The notes beneath the pieces were generated by a model, which was not told the origin of the DNA, made no database searches, and saw only the letters and a program-made list of their open reading frames with translations. Positions 1-5,570 of a stretch of DNA of 7,601 nucleotides are shown here, piece by piece. Made by a program: the position numbers and the translations under genes. Numbering within the stretch: position 1 is the first letter of the stretch; each line of letters opens with the position of its first letter. The DNA lies in contig JAQGNM010000557.1 of assembly GCA_028291845.1 (NCBI GenBank), positions 1 to 7,601 of the forward strand, in the 5' to 3' direction. The DNA is from Massilia sp. (GTDB lineage: Bacteria > Pseudomonadota > Gammaproteobacteria > Burkholderiales > Burkholderiaceae_D).

Positions 1-618
1 CGAGGTCGACAAGGTCACGCGGCGGCGCGACAGGCCGTAGGCGTTATCGTCGAGCATCAGTTTCAGTGCCGTGGCGGTCGGCTCGAAGTTCAGCAACGGC
101 TCGCCCATGCCCATCATGACCACGTTGGTGATCTGGCGCTCGCCTTTCGGACCGGGCTCGATGCCCTTGGTGCGGCGCAGTTCGAACTCGGCCATCCACA
201 ACTGGCCGATGATTTCCGACACCGACAGATTGCGGTTGAAGCCTTGCTTGCCGGTCGAGCAGAAACGGCAATTGACGGCGCAGCCCGCTTGCGTGGAAAT
301 GCACAGGGTGCCGCGGTTTTCTTCCGGAATGAACACGGTTTCGACGGCATTGCCGTTGCCGACATCGACCAGCCACTTGCGGGTACCGTCTGTCGAGGTG
401 TTGTCGCTGATGATGGCTGGCGAGCGGACCTCGGCGCGCGTTTTGAGCTTGTCGCGCAAGGACTTAGCGAGGTCGGTCATGCTGTCGAAATCGCTGGCGC
501 CGAACTGGTGAATCCAGCGCTGCAACTGTTTGGCGCGAAACGGCTTCTCACCCAAGTCGGCGCAGTAAGCGACGAGTTGCGCGGGATCGAAGTCCAGCAA
601 GTTGGTGAGAGTCGTCAT
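1..618 (-). CDS. rlmN: 23S rRNA (adenine2503-C2)-methyltransferase RlmN, 3'-truncated by window edge
   Basis: RlmN is a radical-SAM enzyme that methylates C2 of A2503 in 23S rRNA, and in E. coli also A37 of some tRNAs. The 206 codons read without interruption from ATG at 618 to the window edge, so only the N-terminal half or slightly more is present. The radical-SAM cluster motif CxxxCxxC is seen as C113-AVN-C117-RF-C120. It is preceded by C106 in RGTLCISTQAGC and followed by the GEP motif (residues 172-174) in NVVMMGMGEPLLNFEP. The second catalytic cysteine, which carries the methyl group, should lie beyond the left edge. The start MTTLTNLLDF is the family-typical N-terminus, but upstream there is only a weak purine stretch (GAAAGA) as a ribosome site. 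It lies 66 nt downstream of ndk on the same strand, a common betaproteobacterial arrangement, with a hairpin/T-run in the gap. Identification is secure. Confidence 0.96.
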   Translation of the reverse strand, partial: MTTLTNLLDFDPAQLVAYCADLGEKPFRAKQLQRWIHQFGASDFDSMTDLAKSLRDKLKTRAEVRSPAIISDNTSTDGTRKWLVDVGNGNAVETVFIPEENRGTLCISTQAGCAVNCRFCSTGKQGFNRNLSVSEIIGQLWMAEFELRRTKGIEPGPKGERQITNVVMMGMGEPLLNFEPTATALKLMLDDNAYGLSRRRVTLSTS

Positions 619-632
619 ATATTCGGTCTTTC

Positions 633-673
633 AAAAAAACCGCTGCCGCGCGCGATGGCGCAGCGTACAGCGG
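633..673 (-). terminator. Intrinsic terminator or attenuator between ndk and rlmN
   Basis: Reading the minus strand after the ndk stop, arms CGCTGC (665-660) and GCAGCG (646-641) can pair. An alternative longer stem uses CCGCTG (673-668) with CAGCGG (645-640). Both are followed almost directly by seven T residues (639-633). GCGC segments in the loop allow further pairing. This is the classic hairpin-plus-U-tract form of a Rho-independent terminator. Because rlmN starts only 15 nt beyond the T-run and I see no separate promoter for it in the gap, partial termination that lowers rlmN relative to ndk is a reasonable inference. Confidence 0.6.
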
Positions 674-684
674 CCGGGTACTGA

Positions 685-1098
685 TTACTTAATTTCTGGG
701 AAGAAGTAAGCGATTTCAACTTTTGCAGCTTCGACAGCGTCCGAACCGTGGACGGCGTTGGCATCGATCGAATCGGCGAAATCGGCGCGGATGGTGCCTT
801 TTTCAGCTTTCTTCGGATCGGTGGCGCCCATCAGGTCGCGGTGGGCCAGGACGGCGTTCTCGCCTTCCAGGGCCTGGATCATGACAGGGCCCGACACCAT
901 GAAGTCGACCAGATCCTTGAAGAAGCCGCGCTCTTTGTGAGCGGCGTAAAAGCCTTCGGCCTGTTCGCGCGACAGCTGGGTCATGCGGGCGGCGACGATC
1001 TTCAGGCCGGCGTTTTCAAAGCGGCTGTAGATTTGGCCGATGACGTTTTTCGCCACTGCGTCTGGTTTGATGATCGACAGGGTGCGTTCGATTGCCAT
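685..1098 (-). CDS. ndk: Nucleoside diphosphate kinase
   Basis: Ndk transfers the gamma-phosphate from ATP to nucleoside diphosphates through a phosphohistidine, balancing cytosolic NTP and dNTP pools. The 137-aa product carries the family start MAIERTLSIIKPDAV and the active-site block NAVHGSD, whose histidine is the phosphoacceptor. The conserved segments GATDPKKAEKGTIR and the YFFPE C-terminus are also present. The frame stays open upstream for 19 more codons with an ATG at 1155, but the start at 1098 is preferred. It begins exactly where the family begins and has a GGAG Shine-Dalgarno 9 nt upstream, while the extra residues (IEYLISRFKPFFLLEF) have no family counterpart. The end is a few residues shorter than the usual 141-aa betaproteobacterial protein, which commonly ends in a YSR-like tail. 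rlmN follows on the same strand. Confidence 0.97.
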   Translation of the reverse strand: MAIERTLSIIKPDAVAKNVIGQIYSRFENAGLKIVAARMTQLSREQAEGFYAAHKERGFFKDLVDFMVSGPVMIQALEGENAVLAHRDLMGATDPKKAEKGTIRADFADSIDANAVHGSDAVEAAKVEIAYFFPEIK

Positions 1099-1161
1099 TT
1101 GTAAAAACTCCAATAAAAAGAAAGGTTTAAATCGAGAAATAAGGTACTCAATCAACCTTTG

Positions 1162-1170
1162 ATTTTACCA
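1162..1170 (-). promoter_or_regulatory. Candidate extended -10 promoter for ndk
   Basis: On the minus strand the sequence TGGTAAAAT reads as an extended -10 element (TGn followed by TAAAAT, 5/6 to TATAAT). It lies about 64 nt upstream of the ndk start. The best -35 match (AGGTCA, spacer 16) is only 3/6, which is tolerable for an extended -10 promoter. A second, weaker pair further downstream is TTGATT-18 nt-TTTAAA. The transcription start is inferred, not observed. Confidence 0.4.
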
Positions 1171-1278
1171 TAGATGCCCCACTTGACCTATATTGGACTG
1201 GCAGGGCCTCGTAGTGATAGAGTTGCTGCGGCGGAACTGGCCGTAAATACGCCGATACTGCGTACTCGACGCCCGCGT

Positions 1279-1289
1279 GCTATGCTTAA
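1279..1289 (+). promoter_or_regulatory. Candidate sigma-S-type -10 promoter for the Bax inhibitor-1 family gene
   Basis: The sequence GCTATGCTTAA matches every position of the published extended -10 consensus for E. coli sigma-S promoters, KCTAYRCTTAA. A TG dinucleotide precedes the hexamer TATGCT (1281-1286), as in an extended -10 promoter. The -35 region is poor (CTGCGT at a 17-nt spacer), and sigma-S promoters tolerate this. The predicted start near 1293 gives a leader of about 28 nt with a good Shine-Dalgarno at 1311-1316. Use of sigma-S here is an inference from E. coli preferences. Confidence 0.45.
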
Positions 1290-1320
1290 TATGTTTGATC
1301 ATTTACCAACCGGAGGCAAC

Positions 1321-2004
1321 ATGATTCCCACTATGCAAAGCTTTGATGTCGCATCCAGCGGCCAGGCGGTGCGCCATCGCGTCCTGCGCAACACCTACTG
1401 GCTGCTCGCGCTGTCGATGATTCCGACCGTGCTTGGCGCCGTTGTCGGCGTCCAGCTGCATTTGCCGATGTTCCACGGCATGATGGGCTTCCTGGCCTTC
1501 ATGGCCATCGCCTTCGGTTTCATCTGGGCCATCGAAAAAACCAAGGAAAGCGCCGCCGGCGTGTTTGTGCTGCTCGGCTTCACCTTCTTCATGGGTTTGA
1601 TGTTGACGCCAATTCTCACCCGCACCCTCGGTTACTCGAACGGCGGCAGCCTGATCATGACCGCCTTCGGCGGCACCGCCTGCATCTTTGCCGTGATGGC
1701 AAGCTGGGCCACAGTGTCCAAGCGCGACTTCTCGATGATGGGCAAGTGGCTGTTCGCCGGCGTGATCATGCTGATCCTCGCTTCGGTCGCCAACATCTTC
1801 CTCGGCCTGTCGGCCCTGCAGATGACGATCTCGGTGCTGGCTATCGGCATCTTCTCGGCCTTCATCCTGTACGACGTGCAGCGCATCGTCAACGGCGGCG
1901 AAACCAATTACATCAGCGCCACGCTGTCGATCTACCTCGACGTCTACAACATCTTCACCAGCCTGCTCTCGCTGCTGGGCATGGGTGGCGGCAGCCGCGA
2001 CTGA
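1321..2004 (+). CDS. Bax inhibitor-1/YccA family inner-membrane protein
   Basis: This is a 227-aa polytopic protein of the BI-1 (UPF0005, TMBIM-like) family. The E. coli member YccA is a substrate and modulator of the membrane protease FtsH, and other bacterial members conduct calcium in a pH-dependent way. Which of these applies here is unknown. Seven hydrophobic segments are visible at about residues 24-44, 51-71, 78-98, 109-131, 141-162, 166-185 and 199-220. The family signatures VLRNTYWLLALSM near the N-terminus, FILYDVQRIVNGG, and YLDVYNIFTSLLSLLG at the C-terminus are present. D185 and D207 lie where the family has its conserved acidic pair. The start at 1321 (MIPTMQSFDV) is chosen because CGGAGG sits just upstream at 1311-1316. 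The frame is open back to an ATG at 1174, but that 49-residue extension is arginine-rich, polar and lacks family similarity. The gene stands alone, divergent from ndk and convergent with rlmD. Confidence 0.93.
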   Translation: MIPTMQSFDVASSGQAVRHRVLRNTYWLLALSMIPTVLGAVVGVQLHLPMFHGMMGFLAFMAIAFGFIWAIEKTKESAAGVFVLLGFTFFMGLMLTPILTRTLGYSNGGSLIMTAFGGTACIFAVMASWATVSKRDFSMMGKWLFAGVIMLILASVANIFLGLSALQMTISVLAIGIFSAFILYDVQRIVNGGETNYISATLSIYLDVYNIFTSLLSLLGMGGGSRD

Positions 2005-2023
2005 TTGTTGAGTTTTAATGATT

Positions 2024-2053
2024 AAAAGCCGACCCGCGGGTCGGCTTTTTTTT
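2024..2053 (+). terminator. Strong intrinsic terminator shared by convergent genes
   Basis: A perfect inverted repeat (AAAAGCCGACCCG/CGGGTCGGCTTTT, 2024-2049) forms a GC-rich stem with a minimal CGCG loop and is followed by eight T residues (2046-2053). It begins 19 nt after the Bax inhibitor-1 family stop and ends one base before the rlmD stop codon on the other strand. The A-tract at 2024-2027 gives a TTTTAAT tail on the minus strand, so it probably also terminates the surE-rlmD unit, though with a shorter U-tract. Confidence 0.9.
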
Positions 2054-2054
2054 A

Positions 2055-3398
2055 TTACGCTACCAGCTCGAACACAGCCATCGACTCGACGTGCGAGGTG
2101 TGCGGGAACATATTCACCACCCCCGCCTTCTTCAATACATAGCCGGCCTGGTGGGTCAAAATGCCGGCATCGCGCGCCAGCGTCGACGGGCTGCAGGATA
2201 CGTAGACAATTTTTTCGGGCAGCAAATCCGGCCGCGCCAGCTTCAAGCCGGCCAGCGCCTCGGCCAGCGCCACCGCGCCATCGCGCGGCGGATCGATCAG
2301 CATGCGGTCGAATTTGCCAAGGGCAATCAAGTCTTCCGTGGTGACGTTGAACAGGTTACGGGTCTCGAACGAGGTCTTGCCGTCCAGGCCGTTCACTTTG
2401 GCATTCTCCAGCGCCCGCTCGGTCAGCGCCGTGCTGCCCTCGATGCCGACCACCTCGCGCGCCAGGGTCGCCAGCGGCAAGGTGAAATTGCCGAGGCCGC
2501 AGAACAGGTCGGCAACCCGGTGTTCGGGCTTGACGTCGAGCAAGCGCAACGCCGAGCCGACCAGGACCCGGTTGATCTGGTGATTGACCTGGGTAAAATC
2601 GGTCGGCTTGAACGGCATGTTGACGCCAAATTCCGGCAAGGTGTAATACAGCGATTTGCCCAGGGGATAAAACGGCGCTGCCGTCTCCGGCCCCTTGGTC
2701 TGCAGCCAGAACTGGATCTGCCACTGATCGGCAAAGGCTTTCAGCAGGGTCTCATCAGCCGCGTTCAAAGGCGCCATGATGCGCAGCACCAGCACCGTCA
2801 AGCCTTCGCCGATGGCCACTTCGATCTGCGGCACCTGGTCGTAGATCGACAAACCACCGATCAGCTCGCGCAGCGGCAACAGCATGGCGGCGACGTGTTG
2901 CGGCAGGATCAGGCAGGTGGAAATATCGGCGACAAAGGCCGAGCGTTTCTCGTGAAAACCCACCAGCACCGTGTTTTTCTTGGCCACGTGGCGCACCGAC
3001 AGGCGCGCCCGAAAACGGTATCCCCAGGTCGGACCGTGCATCGGCCGCATGATGTTTTCCGATTTGACCTTGCTGATGTGCCACAGGTTATCTTCCAGCA
3101 CGCGCTGCTTCATGGCGACCTGAGCGGTCGGCTCGAGGTGCTGCATCGAACAGCCGCCGCAGTAGTCGAAATGGGGGCACGGCGGCGCCACCCGCATCGA
3201 CGTCGCCTTGTGCAAGGCGGTCATGCGCGCCGCTTCCCAGTTCTTCTTGCGCTTGAAGCTGACGAAGCTGACGCGCTCGCCGGGCAAGGCGCCTTCGACG
3301 AAAATCACCTTGCCGGACGAGCCGTCCTCGTTTTCAAGATGGCCGACGCCGCGGGCGTCCATGTCGAGGGATTTGATGTCGATCTGGGTATCTGGCAT
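2055..3398 (-). CDS. rlmD: 23S rRNA (uracil1939-C5)-methyltransferase RlmD
   Basis: RlmD (formerly RumA) uses SAM to methylate C5 of U1939 in 23S rRNA. The 447-aa protein has an N-terminal TRAM-like RNA-binding domain (about 1-62). The Fe-S ligands are C74, C80 and C83 (motif CPHFDYCGGC) plus C162 (TCLIL), matching the E. coli pattern. The FTQVN motif is at 268-272 and the SAM-binding loop DLFCGLGNF at 298-306. IDPPRDG (368-374) follows, then the catalytic nucleophile C402 in YVSCSPSTLARD and the general base E438 in HVESMAVFE. All catalytic residues are present, so it should be active. The start gives the typical MPDTQIDIKSLDMDARGVGHL opening, but no clear Shine-Dalgarno is visible. It lies 85 nt downstream of rpoS on the same strand; I found no strong promoter in that gap, so read-through from rpoS is plausible. 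It is last in the cluster and stops next to the shared terminator. Confidence 0.97.
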   Translation of the reverse strand: MPDTQIDIKSLDMDARGVGHLENEDGSSGKVIFVEGALPGERVSFVSFKRKKNWEAARMTALHKATSMRVAPPCPHFDYCGGCSMQHLEPTAQVAMKQRVLEDNLWHISKVKSENIMRPMHGPTWGYRFRARLSVRHVAKKNTVLVGFHEKRSAFVADISTCLILPQHVAAMLLPLRELIGGLSIYDQVPQIEVAIGEGLTVLVLRIMAPLNAADETLLKAFADQWQIQFWLQTKGPETAAPFYPLGKSLYYTLPEFGVNMPFKPTDFTQVNHQINRVLVGSALRLLDVKPEHRVADLFCGLGNFTLPLATLAREVVGIEGSTALTERALENAKVNGLDGKTSFETRNLFNVTTEDLIALGKFDRMLIDPPRDGAVALAEALAGLKLARPDLLPEKIVYVSCSPSTLARDAGILTHQAGYVLKKAGVVNMFPHTSHVESMAVFELVA

Positions 3399-3483
3399 TG
3401 GAAGGCGCGGCAGACGGCAGGGCCGACTGTCATATGCGTAAAAAGTTCAGGGAGAATACGGACACGCTGCAAGCGCGCGCGAA

Positions 3484-4542
3484 TCATAGCAAGGAATCGC
3501 GCACCACGCCACGGGCGGCCATGGCCCGCTTCAGCTTGACCAGGGCTTCCTGCTGGATCTGCCGCACCCGCTCGCGGGTGACGCCCATCTCCGCCGCCAG
3601 CGTTTCCAGGGTGGCGGGATCGTCGTTGTCGAGGCCGAACCGGCGCATGACGACGATGCGCTGCTTGTCGGGCAGCTTGGTCAGCCAGTCTCTGACCAGC
3701 ACTGTCATTTCCAGGTGTTCGGCGCGCGCATCCGGAGTGTCGTCGGCCTCGCCCGGCAGCATGTCCATCAGGCTCGACTGTGGATCGTTGTCGAGCGGCG
3801 CGTCCAGCGAGGTGGCGTGCTCGGACAGGGCGAGGATATCCTGCACCTCCTCTACCGGCCTGCCGACCAGATGCGAGATGTCTTCGGCGGTGGCGTCCTT
3901 GCCGTCGTGGTGCTGGGCTTCCAGGTGATATTTGGCGCGCAGCATCTGGTTCAGCTCGCGCACCATGTGCACCGGCAGGCGCACGGTTCTGGCCTGGTTC
4001 ATGATAGCCCGCTCGATGCTTTGGCGAATCCACCAGGTGGCATAGGTGGAAAAGCGGAAACCGCGCTCGGGCTCGAACTTGTCGATGGCGCGCATCAGGC
4101 CGATGTTGCCCTCCTCGATCATGTCGAGCAGCACCACGCCGCGATTGATATAGTGCTTGGCGATCGACACCACCAGCCGCAGGTTGTGCTCGATCATCGC
4201 CTGGCGCGACTGAAAATCGCCGCCCTTGGCCAGCGTGGCGATGCGCACCTCGTCCGCCGCCGACAACAGTGGGCGGGTGCCGATCTGGTTCAGATAATGC
4301 TGGGTGGTGTCGGTGGAGAGCTCGGCCTGCAAGACCTTTTTCAGCTCGTCGACGCTGGCAATGACAGCTTCCGGCGCGTGCGCCAGACCGACGGCGTGGG
4401 GGCCGCCATCGCCATCGATATTGCCATCGACGTTGCCGTCAATTGCGATGCCATCGATAACGCCGCCGTCCATGCCGGCGCTGTCAAGCGTGTCGTCGTC
4501 CGAATCGAAATCGGGGTCGAGCTGGTGAGGCGGCAGTGTCAT
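3484..4542 (-). CDS. rpoS: RNA polymerase sigma factor RpoS (sigma-38)
   Basis: RpoS is the general stress and stationary-phase sigma factor. The 352-aa protein shows region 1.2 (about 76-110, STDTTQHYLNQIG...), region 2 (about 113-183, including RLVVSIAKHYINRG, LLDMIEEGNIGLMRAI and the -10-reading helix TYATWWIRQSIERAI), region 3 (about 184-260) and region 4 (283-345). The region 4.2 helix-turn-helix is LETLAAEMGVTRERVRQIQQ. SIERAIMNQARTVRLPVHM and the upstream gene nlpD separate it from RpoD and RpoH. It is about 20 residues longer than the 330-aa E. coli protein. Most of the extra length is an acidic N-terminus (1-50) with a DG repeat (24-47). The start at 4542 has no recognisable Shine-Dalgarno and its AUG falls in a predicted stem. 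An out-of-frame ATG lies 10 nt upstream (4552). An internal start at M24 is possible but also lacks a ribosome site. Transcription probably initiates upstream or inside nlpD, as in E. coli, but I saw no convincing promoter there. Confidence 0.96.
   Translation of the reverse strand: MTLPPHQLDPDFDSDDDTLDSAGMDGGVIDGIAIDGNVDGNIDGDGGPHAVGLAHAPEAVIASVDELKKVLQAELSTDTTQHYLNQIGTRPLLSAADEVRIATLAKGGDFQSRQAMIEHNLRLVVSIAKHYINRGVVLLDMIEEGNIGLMRAIDKFEPERGFRFSTYATWWIRQSIERAIMNQARTVRLPVHMVRELNQMLRAKYHLEAQHHDGKDATAEDISHLVGRPVEEVQDILALSEHATSLDAPLDNDPQSSLMDMLPGEADDTPDARAEHLEMTVLVRDWLTKLPDKQRIVVMRRFGLDNDDPATLETLAAEMGVTRERVRQIQQEALVKLKRAMAARGVVRDSLL
4402..4473 (-). repeat. In-frame DG-rich repeat tract at the RpoS N-terminus
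   Basis: Residues 24-47 of RpoS consist of variants of (I/V)DG followed by one or two small or hydrophobic residues: VIDG, IAIDG, NVDG, NIDG, DGG. At DNA level the plus strand repeats imperfect copies of GCCATCGA with about 12-15 nt periodicity, always a multiple of three. The tract lies before region 1.2, where RpoS proteins vary, so it is likely tolerated rather than functional. Confidence 0.7.
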
Positions 4543-4578
4543 GGGCGTTCATCACTATGGCTTGTCGGCAAGCGCCCA
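4542..4578 (-). promoter_or_regulatory. Predicted inhibitory leader hairpin over the rpoS start codon
   Basis: In the rpoS mRNA, UGGGCG (4578-4573) is exactly complementary to CGCCCA (4547-4542), whose last base is the A of the start codon. Directly after the first arm sits a small hairpin, CUUG-CCGA-CAAG (4572-4561), which could stack on the long stem. The 13 remaining bases (4560-4548) are unpaired and contain no Shine-Dalgarno. The fold would hide the initiation site, comparable in principle to the inhibitory leader of E. coli rpoS, but the sequence is unrelated and no folding energy was computed. Confidence 0.45.
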
Positions 4579-4589
4579 AACAAGAACGC

Positions 4590-5546
4590 TTACCTGCTGG
4601 GCAGGAACCTCGACGGATCGACCGGTTTGCCCTGCTGGCGAATTTCAAAGTGCAGCTTGACAGAATCGGCATCCGAGTCGCCCATTTCAGCGATTTTCTC
4701 GCCCTTGGTGACTGTCTGCCCTTCCTTGACCACGATGGCGCGATTATGTGCATATGCGGACAGCAAGCTGTTACTGTGCTTGACGATGACTAGATTACCA
4801 TAACCGCGAATGCCGGAACCGGCGTACATGACTTTTCCTGCGCCGGCCGCCATCACTTGCTGGCCGAGCTTGCCGGCGATGTCGACGCCCTTGTTCTTGC
4901 CCTCGTCGAAGGTGGCGACCACGCGGCCGTCCGATGGCCACATCCAGCTGAGCTTTTCATCGTCGTCGTTGCGCGCCGCCGGCGCCGTCACGGTGCTTGC
5001 GGGCGGCACGGCGGCCACCACCGGCTTGTCGGCCTTGACGTCGGGCTTGCCCTCGGCCTTGATATCCGGCTTGCCGTCGTCGTCCTTCTTCATCTCGGCC
5101 AGGGTGGCGTCGCTGTACGGCTTTTTCTCGCCGCGCGGCAGTACTTTTTTCGGCGCCGGTGTTGCTTGCACCGGGCGCGCTTCCGGCATCGTCACCGGGG
5201 CCATGGTCACCACGCTGCTGCCGCGGGCAGGCGGCGCGATGCGCAGCACCTGGTCGACCTTGATGTCGTTGGGGTCCGGCAGATTGTTCCATAACAAGAT
5301 GTCGCGGTAGTTCTGGCCGTGATCGAGGGCGATGCGCAGCAGGGTGTCGCCCCTTTTCACCACGTAGATGCCGCGCGCTTCGTCGCGGTCTTCGCTCGGC
5401 GTCTGCACCGGCGCCGGCCGCACCACCACCGGGGCCGGCTGGCGGTCGACGATGGGCGCGCGGCGGTTGGCGGTGCTGCAACCGGCCAACAGGCCCAGCG
5501 ACAAAGTCAGCAACAATACAAGTCGAGTTTGTTTCATTCTAATCAT
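4590..5546 (-). CDS. nlpD: NlpD-like murein hydrolase activator lipoprotein (LysM + degenerate LytM)
   Basis: In E. coli NlpD is an envelope lipoprotein that activates the septal amidase AmiC. This 318-aa protein has a lipoprotein signal peptide (KQTR then LVLLLTLSLGLLAGC, lipidated C23). A proline/valine-rich spacer leads to a LysM peptidoglycan-binding domain (about 59-103, YVVKRGDTLLRIAL...NNL). A charged linker (about 130-198) repeats KPDIKAEGKPDVKADKP, and a LytM/M23 domain follows (about 201-316). The M23 zinc site is incomplete: the first His of HxxxD is N218 (NKGVD, D222 kept) and HxH has become KLH (K297, H299 kept). It should therefore act as a non-catalytic activator, as known for NlpD. 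GIRGYGNLVIVKH and LLSAYAHN closely resemble E. coli NlpD. Two in-frame ATGs exist (5546 and 5537) and neither has a good Shine-Dalgarno; the 5537 start would give a conventional signal peptide. pcm ends 24 nt upstream and rpoS begins 47 nt downstream. Confidence 0.94.
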   Translation of the reverse strand: MIRMKQTRLVLLLTLSLGLLAGCSTANRRAPIVDRQPAPVVVRPAPVQTPSEDRDEARGIYVVKRGDTLLRIALDHGQNYRDILLWNNLPDPNDIKVDQVLRIAPPARGSSVVTMAPVTMPEARPVQATPAPKKVLPRGEKKPYSDATLAEMKKDDDGKPDIKAEGKPDVKADKPVVAAVPPASTVTAPAARNDDDEKLSWMWPSDGRVVATFDEGKNKGVDIAGKLGQQVMAAGAGKVMYAGSGIRGYGNLVIVKHSNSLLSAYAHNRAIVVKEGQTVTKGEKIAEMGDSDADSVKLHFEIRQQGKPVDPSRFLPSR

Positions 5547-5570
5547 TATTGGTTCGATATTCTGGCAAGA

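Noticed and set aside
1099..1155. 19-residue N-terminal extension of Ndk
   Set aside because: The family starts at MAIERTLSIIKPDAV, which has its own GGAG ribosome site; the extension covers the leader.
1184..1194. TTACCA-18 nt-TATATT as a plus-strand promoter
   Set aside because: It is a reasonable hexamer pair, but it would give a leader of about 120 nt and overlaps the ndk promoter; the 1279-1289 element fits the gene start better.
1174..1320. 49-residue upstream extension of the BI-1/YccA-type protein from ATG at 1174
   Set aside because: It lacks family similarity and hydrophobic character and spans the promoter-like sequences; CGGAGG directly precedes the ATG at 1321.
2091..3539. 482-codon open frame on the plus strand opposite rlmD
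   Set aside because: It is the antisense shadow of a clearly conserved rlmD with all catalytic motifs; the composition (Arg, His, Gln, Ala rich) is typical of GC-rich shadows.
3305..4033. 242-codon minus-strand frame overlapping rpoS and rlmD
   Set aside because: It is out of frame with both conserved genes, Arg/Gly/Ala rich, with no domain or ribosome site.
3715..4803. 362-codon open frame on the plus strand opposite rpoS
   Set aside because: It is antisense to rpoS and the nlpD 3' end, has no recognisable domain, and its apparent repeats mirror the rpoS DG tract.
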